Below the pieces are notes generated by a model, which made no database searches, was not told where the DNA came from, and saw only the letters and a list, made by a program, of their open reading frames with translations. From positions 37,126,010 to 37,190,009 of the forward strand of contig OX352763.1 of assembly GCA_947095585.1 (NCBI GenBank): DNA of 64,000 bases, written 5' to 3'. Positions 1 to 12,160 of this stretch are shown here, piece by piece. A program made the position numbers and the translations under genes. Source of the stretch: Nephrocerus scutellatus (lineage: Eukaryota > Arthropoda > Insecta > Diptera > Pipunculidae). Numbering within the stretch: position 1 is the first letter of the stretch; the number at the start of each line of letters is the position of its first letter.

Positions 1-1910
1 GAACGATGAGAGACTTAGAGGCCTGATATCCTTTGCTTACCTCTTCTGCCTGCTTTAAGTATAAAAACCACCCGCTTTGGGGGACATAATTGAGTAGGAG
101 ACAGCTTCTGAAAATGTTCATTAGCCAGGAAGTCGACAGCTCCAGTGACTTGTGTAGCATAATTGGCTGTATGTCACCCTCCTTACTCACCAGAACTAGC
201 CACAAGCTACTTTTTTCTATTCCCTAAGCTAAAAGATGCGCTCCGAGGACTGAGATTTTCGTCAAATGAGGAGGACCTTTGTAATTAATTATTTTGCAGA
301 TAAAGACGACGAGTACTACTTGGACGGAATAAAGAGATGGGAGCATCGCTGAAGGATACTAAGGCATTCAAAGCATCTCCACTCTCCTCCTCCTCCTCCT
401 CTCTTCTTCACTTTTTTCATAACGCCCGTGCTGTGCCAAGCATACAGCCGAACATACGGTGCGTAATTATTAAAAAAATGCAGAAGAATAAAAATAAATT
501 TGAAGAAAAAGTGTCTTGTATCTTGAGTTGAGTCGGACCACCCTCGAATAACTGAATAGCAGTCTTCGCTTGCATTACCAAACTTGTCGACAACTTAACT
601 CCTAGATGATAAGTTCGTCAACAATTTTCATTATGAAAGTAGAAAAACCAGTTAATAGATGTACGGACGCGTAACATCTGTTTGAAGTATTTATAGGTCA
701 TATTATGGACATTTCAAGAAAACATTATATAATTAAGCAAAAATATTTAAGAGCTTCGGCTTCGCAGGCAAGTTAGTGTATTGTGTAGATACGGGAAATT
801 TCGATCGACCTAAGATTAACATCAAACTCGAATTGCCATCAAAAAGCAAGTTTGGAAGAAGAACTCGAGCAACATCGTACATACAACATTCTTCAAAGCA
901 GCAAAAGTCGCCGCCACCACGATCACACACACTACTCCTCTATCTAGCACTCCCCTGTGCTCCTCTGCACAAAACAAATAACACGCGCGAATTCCTAAAT
1001 AATGTATTTTGTATCTTTCGTTTCTTGTCTCTTTTTAATTTATATCGAATTTTGCAGATAAAGTGCTAATTAATTCGCAAAGTTAAGTATCTCCATGCGA
1101 AGACAAGACAAGACAACAACTGGGACTGGATGTTGTGTGATGTGTGAAGGAACCTCAAAGACAGACAGACATTCCGACGTCTTGTTGTCTGTCTGTCTGC
1201 TCATCCATCCGGTTGTGGTCATTTTTTTCGCGTCTTTTTTTTCTGTATCACATACGATTTAAAGGCAGTTATGATGGGCGAAATAGTAAAATTTATTTTC
1301 ATTGACGAAGTGTTTGTTGAATTAGATTTTGGAATTCAAGAGCAAAACCGGATTTTGTAGAGATGACCAGGTGATAAACAACAACAAAGCCAACAGAAAA
1401 ATATGCTAATAAATCGCGATGATTATTTATATTTTATGTATATTAGTCATAGTCGTAGTACCTACTCACATGGTTGGTTAATTTGTTAATGAAGTAACAT
1501 TACATATTAACGGATAACAGGTTTTTCTGGATAGGTGCTGACTGTGTTAGTAGAAACCTAGCAATATAGCCCCTAAAAGATTTTACCTTTGAAAGTAGTA
1601 GTTAGCTGAAGGAACAATTATTGATGTAAAAGTACTTCAAACCGTCCAGGAACTTAATGTTCAACCTGAGCATTTATGTTGGATATTTCCAAAAGAAATG
1701 TTTCTTATAAAGAAGATCGGAAAACCCAAAAAATAAACGCTACAGCAGAGCTTTTTAATGTGAGACCACTATCTGACTGTCCACTATCATAATATGCACA
1801 AGCCGCCTGTTAACAATGATGTAAGGTTTTTTTTTATAAAGTACACACACTCAAGGGATTTATTTATTTATTTCTACGATAAATTACATCAACAAAAACG
1901 CCTTAATATA
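1..1910. other. No gene seen
   Basis: AT-rich, stops in all frames. Contains a short inverted pair of agacagacagac/tgtctgtctgtct runs near 1159-1197. Nothing else recognised. Confidence 0.6.
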
Positions 1911-2265
1911 TAATACTAGCAGAAATACCCGGCGTTTCCCAGCTGTCCCATCCCACTGACCCCCGCCCACTGACACCCCACTAACTAATACAGGCGAAAA
2001 ATGTACACTTGTTCGAATATTCTTTATATGAAGATCATATACAGGGAAAACTACATTTTCCACCCCAGCGCCACCTGTCAACGACTTTCTTTTTATTTAA
2101 ATATTATATGGTGTGAATTTGAGCCAAATCGTTCCATAAATAAGAATTTTCGAAGAAAAAAAAACGACACCAGCGCCACCTAGCGGGAATTTCACAATTT
2201 ACATAAATTCTTATGTCACCCACAAATCGAAACGTCTTCATTCAGCATGAAGTGTCACGGCAATA
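1911..2265 (+). repeat. Family A repeat, partial copy
   Basis: Starts ctagcagaaatacccggcg, continues through cccactgacc-type repeats and tgtacacttgttcgaatatt, then two CTCF-like cores (2067-2076 and 2172-2182) and a 3' piece ending agcatgaagtgtcacgg. Parallels the longer copy at 54925-55669. Confidence 0.8.
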
Positions 2266-2289
2266 TTAGCCTTCCAGCTAATCTTCCTA

Positions 2290-2572
2290 TCCAAGATTAC
2301 TACGAGATATTTGGCCCTGGGGGTAAGGCTGAGACTTTTCCCATTGAGTTTTGGAAGGATAAGGATTTAGAGGTGAACAATACCATTTCAGTCTTTCCAG
2401 GGTTGACTCCAATGCCACGGCTTGTTGCCCAGCAACTGACTTTACCCAGGGCCCTTTCCATGACATCAATGATCATGGAAAGGTACTGGCCAGATACGAG
2501 TATCACCATGTAATCAGCGTACGCGACTGCCTTCGTCCCATTCTCTTCAAGTTTTAGAGGCATTTTTTTAAT
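2290..2572 (-). mobile_element. Non-LTR reverse transcriptase fragment
   Basis: Minus-strand translation reads LEENGTKAVAYADYMVILVS, then SCWATSRGIGVNPGKTEMVLFT. This is the catalytic palm block of a LINE reverse transcriptase; YADD has become YADY (2510-2521), destroying the active site. It is sandwiched between two direct copies of a family A segment (2139-2265 and 2583-2746). Related in type to the plus-strand LINE at 41.8-43.2 kb. Confidence 0.8.
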
Positions 2573-2582
2573 TACCCAAATC

Positions 2583-2746
2583 TTTCCATAAATAAGAATT
2601 TTCGGGGAAAAAAAACGACACCAGCGCCACCTAGCGGAAATTTCACAATTTACATAAATTCTTATGTCACCCACAATTCGAAACGTCATCATTCGTTTGC
2701 TGTTTTCGTTTCAATTCAAATCAGCATGAAGTGTCACGGCAATATG
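2583..2746 (+). repeat. Family A segment, second direct copy
   Basis: Repeats 2139-2265 almost exactly (ccataaataagaattttcg, cagcgccacctagcgg, acaatttacataaattctta, agcatgaagtgtcacgg) but keeps about 27 bp that the first copy lacks. CTCF-like core at 2623-2633. Confidence 0.85.
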
Positions 2747-2929
2747 AAATTCATTGGAATGACAGTGGCGCCATCTGTCGAAAATTTGTTGTACCAACTC
2801 AGAAACCTTCGTGGGCTCATGCACAACAACTTTGCTAAAGATCATCATATGATCCAATGCATAGTTTACGATTCTATAAAGGACATAGAGACAAACATTC
2901 ATTTTTATATATATATATATAGATAACAT

Positions 2930-3290
2930 AATATAAAAATAACATTAAGATATAAAAAGCAAATTCATAACATGTATTATGAAGTTCTAAATATAAAAAG
3001 TTCCTAACTCTTAAACTACGTTCAGGAGCACAGATCATTAGTTGAAAAAGAATATTAGCCCAGTCCACAGTACCGCATAGTAAGTCGCGGATAAAGACTA
3101 CAGATTGAATTTCACGACGAAGACTTAAAGATTGAAGACCTATAAGAAGGCATCTTGATACATAAGGTGGAAGATCATAAGAGCTAAATGGAGTATGGGA
3201 AAAATTTCTCTGAATTTTCTCAATACGCGAGGAACCACTAACAAGCAAATGAGGACTCCAGATAACACTACAATAATCTAGTAAATGTAA
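2930..3290 (-). mobile_element. Non-LTR retrotransposon C-terminal fragment
   Basis: Minus-strand frame contains LDYCSVIWSPHL, SGSSRIEKIQRNFS, YDLPPYVSRCLLIGLQSLSL and APERSLRVRNFLYLE. These are the region after the RT core in insect LINEs (YASVVWCP, RIE-VQR, LPPYENRC-L--LETLSLRR). Too short to assign a clade firmly. Flanked by microsatellite (TA)n near 2910. Confidence 0.75.
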
Positions 3291-3540
3291 GAAGTGGGTC
3301 TAGGTGATCTTATCTCAAACCTGTTGTTGTGTTGACGATCTTTAGCCCAATGTCTTGATAGGTATTGGGGTCCTTTCAGTGCTAAGAACCAATCGTCGTG
3401 GAAAGGAATATTATGTGTGAATGCTCTATTTACATCCCCATTGTGATCACTGTGGATAGACCAGACAACTTTGTCATATCCGAACAGCGATAAACAACAA
3501 CAAAGCCAATTGGCAAGGATTCCCTGATTTCGTCGATACA
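3280..3540 (-). other. Unrecognised open, coding-like segment
   Basis: An 87-codon minus-strand frame with a stretch reading YDKVVWSIHSDHNG, AFTHNIPFHDDWFL and QYLSRHWAKDRQ. The composition is protein-like and unlike low-complexity noise, but I do not recognise the family. It sits between LINE fragments, so an unidentified mobile-element gene is most likely. Confidence 0.25.
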
Positions 3541-3549
3541 AAATTACAC

Positions 3550-4395
3550 CTTATCCATTGAACGCCATATCTGGTGAGAAGGCCTTCCGTGACATTGTAG
3601 TTCGTGCCGCCAAAAGATTCATTCCCACCGGAAGAATGAAAAAGGTCATTCTATCCTCCCTCCGGCTTGCTTGCCGAGCGTCGCGACCAACTAAGAGTTA
3701 CGGATCCTGCTGACCTTCGAGTTACTCAGCTAACCAAGGACATACAAAAACTGGTTGCCAATCACCGGCGATCCAAGTGGCTGAGTCATCTTGAGAACTG
3801 CACGCTGAGATCCAAAAAATCTTCAACCTAAGCCAGGAAAACCTCACCATACCAAACGTATGGAAAATTGCCAGGATAGTTCCAGTTTTAAAGCCTGGCA
3901 AACCCGCTCACGAAGGATCGTCTTATAGACCAATTTCACTGCTTACTCCTATAGCCAAAACTTTAGAGACGCTCCTCTTAACACATGAGTCTCGCCTTCC
4001 ACCAACATGGCTTAAGCAAACATCGCAGTACTACTACCGCCTTAACAGAGCTGACGTCCCACATTGCGGACGGTCTTAACCACCCCGGATCCTTGGTACA
4101 CATCCCCCCCATAAATAACAGCGAAAAGTCGCTGCCCAGGGAAACCCGGACAACCCTGGCACAACTTCGGTCGGGTAGGTGCCATCAGAGCTATAAAGCT
4201 CGCTTTATCCCTGGCACCAATGATCTCTGCCCCGAGTGTTACCAAGGCACCCATACTACCAACCACCTATTCCTTTGCCCCCTACAACCAGCGGATTTAG
4301 ACGTTGCAGATCTGTGGTCCCAGACTGTTGGCGCGGCCTCTTTTCTTGGCCTGCCAAAAAGAAACCCAGAAATCCCACCTCTCGCGAATGTCTGA
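3550..4395 (+). mobile_element. Non-LTR retrotransposon with internal deletion
   Basis: Plus-strand pieces: EKAFRDIVVRAAKRFIPTGR and LTKDIQKLVANHRRSKWLSH (endonuclease-RT linker), NVWKIARIVPVLKPGKPA and YRPISLLTPIAKTLE (start of RT), HQHGLSKHRSTTTALTELT, then an abrupt jump to LPRETRTTLAQLRSGRCHQS and CPECYQGTHTTNHLFLCPLQ with a CxxC...H...C finger, ending VGAASFLGLP. The RT core with YADD is deleted. Domain style fits the jockey/LOA group of insect LINEs. A truncated SINE follows at once. Confidence 0.85.
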
Positions 4396-4572
4396 CAAAT
4401 ATCCGATGGTTAAAACTTGTCAGGGAAAGCTTCTCAATTCGCCGTTCGGATACGGCATTAAATTGTCGGTCCCTTCCATTTGTGTGCAAAAATATACATG
4501 CTCAATACAAATGGCCGCGAGGAGCTAGGCCTTGGACCGCAACGGTCTGTCGCGCTGAATATTATTATTCCT
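4366..4572 (+). mobile_element. SINE copy, 5' truncated
   Basis: Matches the body of the SINE at 24597 from the segment after the B box (cagaaatcccacctctcgcg) through aagcttctcaattcgccgtt, gtgtgcaaaaatatacatgc, gccttggaccgc and the tattattatt tail. The tRNA-like head is absent, replaced by the end of a LINE fragment. Confidence 0.88.
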
Positions 4573-4609
4573 AGTGAGAACCCGTCAAAAATGACGGAAT
4601 CTTTTTTCT

Positions 4610-5150
4610 ACCAACTAACCATTTCACAATTTTTCATCAGAGCACCAAAAGAACATGTGGTGTAAATATTAACCAAATCCAACCATAAACACAAATTGTC
4701 GTAAATATCTCGACTCCAGCGCCACCTAACGGGTCCAAAAAACCTCAAACTTATCGGTGCACCAAACGATCTTGTGGTGTGAATATGAACCAAATCTAAC
4801 CATAAACACAAATTTTCGTAAATAGCTCGACTTCAGCGCCACCTAACGGGTCCAAAAAAAACATAAACTTATCGGAGCACCAAACGATCATATGGTGTGA
4901 GTATGAACCAAATCCAACCATAAACACAAATTGTCGTAAATATCTCGACTGCAGCGCCACCTAACGGCTCCAAAAAAACATAAACTTATCGGAGCACCAA
5001 ACGATCATATGGTTTGAGTATGAACCAAATCCAACCGTAAACACAAATTGTCGTAAATATCTCGACTCCAGCGCCACCTAACGGGACCAAAAAAAAAACT
5101 CAAACTTATCGAAGCACCAAACGATCTTATGGCGTAAATATGGCTTCGAT
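4610..5150 (+). repeat. Family A tandem repeat array, ~118-bp unit
   Basis: Between four and five head-to-tail units. Each reads caaacttatcggagcacca, aacgatcatatggtgtga, atatgaaccaaatccaacc, cgtaaatatctcgact and cagcgccacctaacgg. The last block starts at 4718, 4835, 4953 and 5070, giving periods of 117-118 bp. The same blocks recur at 1.9-2.7 kb and 54.9-55.7 kb. Confidence 0.92.
4718..5080 (-). promoter_or_regulatory. Four CTCF-like motifs in a regular array
   Basis: Each tandem unit contains AGCGCCACCTA, whose complement TAGGTGGCGCT matches the core of the insect CTCF consensus (AGGTGGCGC, from memory). Sites at 4718-4728, 4835-4845, 4953-4963 and 5070-5080. Binding is not shown; the match may simply be a property of the repeat. 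Confidence 0.35.
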
Positions 5151-6789
5151 ACATAGTGGTATAGGCGGTATAAGGCGACATAAAAGCGTTATATCTATAC
5201 AGACAAACAAACAAAACAGACAACGGCAATTATGTTATTAGGCCAGTCTTTTTTTAAGTCACTGAAATGTCACATCCTTCAAAACATTCAAAACCATTAA
5301 CAGTGCGAATATTTTCCAGTAACTTTGAAAATTCTTAGTACTTGCTTGTATTTGTCGATTGATTAGCAAATATGAAGGTATGCCAACTTCAATTCATGCA
5401 AATCACAAAGGTGTGCTGGTGAATCATATACTAAAATACACATTAAATAATATGGACTTACATACCTTACATATTTTACCTTTAGCTGATAAAATCATTT
5501 CTCATGAATTAAATCGAAGAATTTTATCAGAGAGCATTCAATGCGGCTAAAGTGCAAACAGCAATTGTGGAGCAGAAAAATAAGTGCCAACATCACACGA
5601 CGGTGCGCTAAATAAATTTCACGCCTATGGATAATCGACAAACAAGGCGCCAGCAGGCTATTATTTCAAGCGTGAAACGCGCCGCACTTATCAGCCATAC
5701 CAATAATTAATAATATTGATTACAGTCATTTGAGAAAGAGATAGAGAGTGAGGATACTTTTCGTTGCAAACACCACACGACCAATTTTTTTATAAATAAA
5801 GAGTGAACTGAAAATGTTGGTCACAGTGCAACAGATAACCTGCTCTTAGTTATTGTTGTTGGGATATCGGCGCTTCGTGAAAAAGTTGCCCTAAAACATC
5901 TGTACATCTAGAGACATAAGTTAGCGACAAAAAATCAATTCCCAGTTGCTGTGCGAATCGCCGCGATCAACAGCAAACGTTGAACGATCTGTGGAATTAA
6001 ATTAAGACTACTTAAGTAGTCGGCACAATTAAAATAAACAATAAGCCCGACTACTTGGCTTTCTAAAGCCAATAATAAGTCAACTACTTACGTACTCGTA
6101 TGTGAAGCTTTAGTCTGCATTTGTGATAGATAACTGTTGCACTTTTATATTACAACTAATTGCTTGAGTGGCCTGGACACTTCATTTTCCATTCTCACTT
6201 TCAGTACTGGCGTACTATGCACACCGTCGAACCGTCGAAAATTACCATTATCGTAACCACTAATTATCTAAAATTATGTCTAAGTTTTGATTTTTTGCTG
6301 AACGGCTTCTTGGCAAGTAAGGAAAAGATAAATTATTATACAGAAGACAGAAAGGAGCTCCATCCAACGGCAGCAGGGGAAGGGAAAAGTAGTACAACAT
6401 CAATTAAGCCTTCAACCCAGTTAGGTAATGCAAAAAATTTCCACATTCGTTGTACTATATACAGGTATGCAAACATGTCACTTAGTTGAGTATCTTTAAC
6501 CGATCTTTAAAAAACTAAACTAAACGGGGTAGCTGGATGAAGTGGTGGCCCTCGTGAGCTATGCGAAAGCCTCAATCGGTACTCGATTTTGACTGAAGCT
6601 GTCTCTGGTGACAGTGCTATATAAGCTATGTCTGGAGACTGAAGAAAGTACGAAACATTGGTGGTCGAGTTCATAAACCTGTTGCCTAAGCTATGTAACG
6701 AATATTCCATGAATACATTTATGAAGACAAACGTAGGCATTTTCCTGCAAGGCACGCGACAAAACCAATTTGATAGAGTCCCTGTAACG
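5151..6789. other. No gene seen
   Basis: AT-rich, only short chance frames. The last ~250 bp may be a decayed 5' part of the RTE-like LINE that follows. Confidence 0.55.
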
Positions 6790-8572
6790 AAGCAAAATTA
6801 GAGAAGTGCTGCGTAATGTAAGACGTGACAAACTTAATTATATTAAAAACCTGGCCTAAAAATCAGAGGAAGCAGCGAGCAGGTGCGATAGCAGAACCGT
6901 TTACAGAATCACCAAAGAGCTGACAGGTGGTCACCACTCTAGCCAACATCCGGTGAAAAGCCTAGAAGGTTCCGTACTCTTTTCAGATAAGGATCGGCTC
7001 AAGCGATGGAAGGAGCCTTTCTTGACGGTCCTTAACTGTGTATTCAATAACGATATGCACCCAAATCAAACGGGGCTGCCGGAAATAACAATTTCCCGAA
7101 TTCGCACCTCAACTACCAGTAAAGCTGAGATCACTACCGCGATCAACACACTAAAGAACAACAAGTCGGTAGGACTAGATGTTATACCCGCAGTTTCTGC
7201 GTGCCGCTCGAACGACATCAGCAGAGCTTTTATATCCTCTTGTAGAGAGAGTTTGGGAGGCAGAAAGTTTCCCCGACGACTGGAAGATGGGAATGATTTT
7301 CAAGCTCCCTAAAAAAGGTAGTCTTATGGAGTGCGAAATTTGGAGAGGCATTTGCGTTCTTTCTTCATTTGTTCAAGGGTAATAGCCAAAGTAGTACTTG
7401 AGCGAATTAAGGAACATCAGGGAGATACACTCGATGCCAAACAAGCCGGTTTCCGCACTGCATCATCCTGTGTAGACCACATAAACACCCTGGGGATCAT
7501 TATTGAACAGTGCGTTGAATTCCGGTCACCACTGCACAAGTTGTTTATCGATTTTGAGTAGACGTTTGACAGTGTCAACAGACAGTTTATCTGGCTTGCC
7601 TTGCGCAGAAGAGGTATACCAGATAAACTAATAGATTTTATTAAAGCAACCTATGATGGCTCTAAATGTCATGTGCTGCATAGAGGAAAGCTGTCAGAGG
7701 AATTTGAGATCCTAAGTGGGGTACGACAAGGTTGCATTCTAGCGCCGATACTTTTTTTGTTGGTGATTAGCGATGTTCTTCGCGCAGCTTTATCTACTGG
7801 AAACGGAGGAATTCGTTGGACTCTTACATCTCAACTCAAACATCTGGACTACGCTGACGACGTTTTTTTTTACTCGCACACAGAATTATGGAACTACACC
7901 AAATGACAACAAATGTGGAAAGGGAGGCAAATGTTGCGGGTTTGACAAAACCAAAATAATCAACCTCGGCACTAACTCAGTAACTCAAGTTGACATTGCT
8001 GGACAACCGGTAGAGAGAGTAGAGAGTTTCCAATATCTTGGAAGTATTGTCTCGACCGAAGGTGGAACCGAATCGGCAAAGCCAAATAAGTGTTTTGAAT
8101 GATGTCCGTGATATGGCGAAGCAATGTGGTGATCAACTAAAACACCAAGCTGAGACTGTTCCGTTCAAATGTTGAATCTGTGCTGTTGTATGGGTGCAGC
8201 ACTTGGAAGGTGACCCCGCTACTATCACAAAAAGATTACAAACGTTCGTAAATAGGTGCCTACGGAACATCTTAAGGATTTTCTGGCCTAACCGTATCTC
8301 TAACGAACATCTTTACCAGAGAACGGGTCAAGAACCAATACGCACAACCATCCAACGACGGAAGTGGCAGTGGATTGGTCATACAATCCGAACAGGCTAC
8401 AGTTCCATAGCAAACTACGCAATGCAATGTTATCTCAGGATGGTAGTCCGAGAAATACATGGCGCAGAACAGTGTTGGAGAGAGCTGAAGCTCATTGCCA
8501 GGAACCGCACACGATGGCCCGTAGGCGTAGTAGAGGCCCTCCTAGGACCCACAAGTGGATATAGGACATAAG
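6790..8572 (+). mobile_element. RTE-like non-LTR retrotransposon, frameshifted
   Basis: Pieces in three frames form a near-continuous reverse transcriptase: LKRWKEPFLTVLN, INTLKNNKSVGLDVIP, SFPDDWKMGMIFKLPKKGS, DAKQAGFRTASSCVDHINTL, LHKLFIDFE (stop) TFDSVNR, GVRQGCILAPILFLL, HLDYADDVFFYSH (YADD at 7850-7861), VERVESFQYLGSIVSTEGGT, FVNRCLRNILRIFWPNRISN, RTGQEPIRTTIQRRKWQWIG and the C-terminal NTWRRT...RRRSRGPPRT. The LRILRIFWPNxISN block and the GGT after LGSxxS are typical of RTE-like LINEs. At least five frameshifts or stops make it dead. The endonuclease half is missing or unrecognisable upstream. Confidence 0.87.
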
Positions 8573-8649
8573 GAATGCTAGTACTTCAGTATTGGTTTCA
8601 GTTTTTTTAAACTAAATCTTACCTTCCACCATAACCATGTTGTAGATTA

Positions 8650-8990
8650 CAAGAAAGAACGAACACATTTCGCAAAGAAAAATGTCGCCTTCCTTCAAGA
8701 CAAAGCACTAGCTCATGTGTCTAAACAAAACTGATGGCAAAACTTAATGAATTGTGCTACAAACTACTTTCTCATCCAAAATTTTCATCAGATTTAGCTC
8801 TCAGTGACTATTTGTTGTTTCCAAATTTAAAAAAAATAGCTTGATGTTAAGAGATTTGGTTCTTATGAGGAGCTCATAATTGAGACAACATATATTTTGA
8901 AGGGTTGATATTACCAAAAATTCCATCACGCAGAAATGACAGAAGTAGGTGGATGAATAGAAAGTCTTTCTTATCGGTTATCGGTTGAGT
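8650..8990 (+). mobile_element. mariner transposase C-terminal remnant
   Basis: Pieces in two frames read KKNVAFLQDKALAHVSK (from QDNAPAHTS of mariner) and LNELCYKLLSHPKFSSDLAL followed by SDYLLFPNLKK, the third-Asp block of mariner transposases. A 1-bp frameshift separates them. Only the last third of the catalytic domain survives; no terminal repeats were identified. It abuts the 3' end of the RTE-like LINE. Confidence 0.75.
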
Positions 8991-11635
8991 TAGCCATCAA
9001 GATATGCTTCTTAAATATTGGAGCCATTTCAATTGTTAGCGTATCCTAAGTAAAGAATTCCAACGTTCGTTCGTCTACTCAAAAATCTACGAGTACCTAC
9101 ACTTTAATCAGCATCATTGATTCCAAATGCCAACACCAGCCGCCTGTCGAGCAGGCAGACGAACTGTTATGGACCATGCCATCCACGGCGTGTCTAAAGA
9201 AGACTGGACTGGCTGGACCGGGCGGCAGGCGGCTGACGTCTTCAATGTGCTTGCTAATCATTCAACCACCTAGCTAGAGCGTGCCACAATGTTTTCCACC
9301 ACTCTGTTAGCTGTTGGTGTGTGTCTAATTGGCAGACCACTCACTCACTCTCGCACAACTTTCTTCCTTGTGAACGTTTCAATGTTGTCCCACGTTGTTC
9401 ACCGTTTGTTAGTGGGGTTTTGCGGGGTTAGGGGACTTGCTCTCCTCCAACCGCTCCACAACAATTACGAACTCTTTCTATAGCAGCTACATGTATATCC
9501 TGGTGGTGGTGGCTGTGGCTGTGGCTGGTGCATCAGCGCATTGCAATCATGCGACGACGTTGGATTTTTATCTTTCGTTTTTGCATTCTTTTTTTCGCTG
9601 GTGTTGGTGTAGTTCTTGTTCTTGTTGTTCTTGTAGTTGTTGTTGGTGTCGCTGCTAGCTTACCAGTTGTGTTGTTAATACCAGCAGTCGGTGGTTCTGC
9701 TTCTGGTGTGGAGTTGGAGTGCCTTGTGTGTGTGATGATGATGGTGCCGCTGTGGGGTCCTGATGTTTTTGCTGCATTCCTCTTCGTGATTACTTTGTGC
9801 GATCAGTCTGCCGATCGGTCGGTCGGACGGACGGTCGGTCGGTTGGTGGGTACCACTGTCGCTCACTGGCACATGTGATTGGCGCCCCTTTTTCGCCTGT
9901 AGTCATAATAATATTGTACGGTTGGACTTTGGTTACGTTTTTTATGCACTTTGCCAATCCACATATCGAATCATGGACGACGTCGACGCCAGAGTCGATC
10001 GTCGGAGTCAGAGGTACAAGTCTGGCTTCTTTTTTTTTGGTTTGATCGGTTGGGTCGGTCTCAAGTTCTCATACACACCAAATACACGCTCGCACGCACT
10101 ACATCGTGGTTGTTTGTTGGCTGGATAGGCTGATAGTATTTGGTGTCGGGATTTTTTATGGGGCTATGCGATTATGGAGGCGATATTGGATGGCGAGTAA
10201 AAGACACACACATATAGCTAACAAGAAAAAAAATCCTCACACTATTGAAAAACAACGTTTGTTTTGTTGTTTTATTACTAGCGACGTGGAGGAGCGTGTC
10301 TGCATATTAAACTCGCGAATTTCATTCATAAAAAGGGAAGCAGAGACTCGGAGGAGTTTGAGTAAATATGACGGCACCGCCACGACATTATGATGACTTG
10401 TAGGACTCATGGCGATGAGGATGACGACGACGCTGATGGTCCAGCGTCCATCGTTCGTTCGTTGTCCCTCTGGTCATAGATCATCAGCACTCCCGCTTGT
10501 GTGTGGGAATCGATTGTGTGCCACACAACAGCCACTAATAGCTCAGACCCACACCGAGACCCAGACCCAGACAGTGAACAGGATTATCAAGTGCTTGTGT
10601 GGAACATTGTAGCATGACTTTGTGCTGTGTTTTTGTACGCTGTTCTGTTTGCTTGGTTTACAGTATTAATCTTCACCAGATGATCATAATGATGATGCTT
10701 TGGTTGTCTAGTAGCCTCTAGACAAGATCACACCCGACATCATAAAGTTAAGACGGCCAAGTGTGTGGTATTCAGTTTTTGTTAACCTTCCTTTTAACCT
10801 ACCTATCTATGATGATCGTTGCACTGATGCACGGAGGCCGCTAATCAAAATATTGGCGAATCACACCGTACCACTTCGAGGAGTTCGTTCCATGTTTAAC
10901 TACGCGACAGGAAGTGGCTAAGATTCTATTAATTGTTCTATCATTCGATGGTACTGAGACTGACCATTCGAAACAAAGTCGTATTATCGAATTGCGTCCT
11001 TATCGGTTTTCCTCAAATTGTAATCGCAGCTGAAGTTGAAGTTTCGCTGCAATTGGCTCAGAAAGGCCATTCGCATGTATTTGTGTACATGTACTTGATG
11101 TCCAATTGTGGGCCATCATCAACATTCTCAAATGAAGAATTGCGTGCGAAAATAATTAAACTCATGACCCTGATGAATGGTAACTTGTTGTGTGTTGGTA
11201 TCTTGCTGCTTATTGGCAATCAGGATGTTGGCAATTAATTACTATAACTTTCAGTCGAAGCTGTGCGGATGTAGTCTGACTGAATTCTAAAAGAAGACAA
11301 GATATAGGCAGCAGTGGTAGCAAATTCAATAAACATTTGCATCTGTAAAGATTCAAGAGAATATGTAGTTCCTCTTAAGGACAATTGCAGTGATCGATCG
11401 CGTTCATGTGCAGGCAGGCCTTACCTCTCAAAATCTTATAAAATCATGTAATATTATACGAGTATGTATATAAATTACACTCGAAGACTCTGCCAACGCC
11501 ACTGATTTGATTTTTATTTAAAGGTCTTACATTAATAAGGACTTCTGGTACCCGTTTAATATATACGCACATACAGGACGAATAAAAAACGGAAATTAAA
11601 GTGTTCTTGCACCCACAATTTCTTATTAAAAACTT
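8991..11635. other. Repeat-poor island, function unknown
   Basis: 9.2-10.7 kb is GC-richer and full of short triplet runs (gtt, gat/gac) and cggtcggt/cggacgg repeats at 9795-9845. Open frames here look like simple-sequence chance frames. No exon with recognisable similarity. Candidate regulatory DNA of the host gene. Confidence 0.45.
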
Positions 11636-12160
11636 TTATTTAACTCGACTTGACCCCTTTTTGTCTGTATTTTCGACCACTTTTAGGTCCTTTTTACCCA
11701 ACTTCCTCACAATCAAGACATCTGAAATTTTGTAAGTTTCTAAGTCCAAAATAGCATTTTTTATATTCCGAGTATGACAAGTGTCGCGTGAGACGCGTGT
11801 GATGGGTTGAAATTTTTGTTTTTTCGACTTTTTTTAAGTCCTTTTTAACCAACTTCCACATGACCTAGAGAGTTTAAATGAGTTTTTATGAGTATCTACG
11901 TCCACAATAACATTTTTCATATTCCACGTATGGCGCGTGTCACGTTTCGCGTGTGAAACGGGTGATGGTTTGAATCGCGCTAATTTCTCCTTTTTTTTTG
12001 TCTTTTTTAACCGCCTTTCGCACGACCTAGAGGGTGAGCGGCTCAATGTCAGAGGCCCATTCTGATATCCCGCTTTTGACGCGTGTCGCGAGTCGCGTGC
12101 GAAGCGTGAAAAAAAGAAAATTCTTTGAAATATCCCCGACCTCCAAAACATTTTTTTTGA
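11636..12160 (-). repeat. Family B minisatellite element
   Basis: Inverted copy of the family described at 30715: on the plus strand it begins aacttgacc-like (actcgacttgacccc), then tttttgtctgtat, and repeats blocks such as ggtcctttttaacc / caacttcc / acctagag with GCGTGTCGCGTG motifs about every 150 bp (near 11690, 11845, 12005). No conserved open frame. Confidence 0.7.

Noticed and set aside
10933..11238. 101-codon plus-strand gene
   Set aside because: No recognisable family, no splice context; could be chance in a low-stop region.
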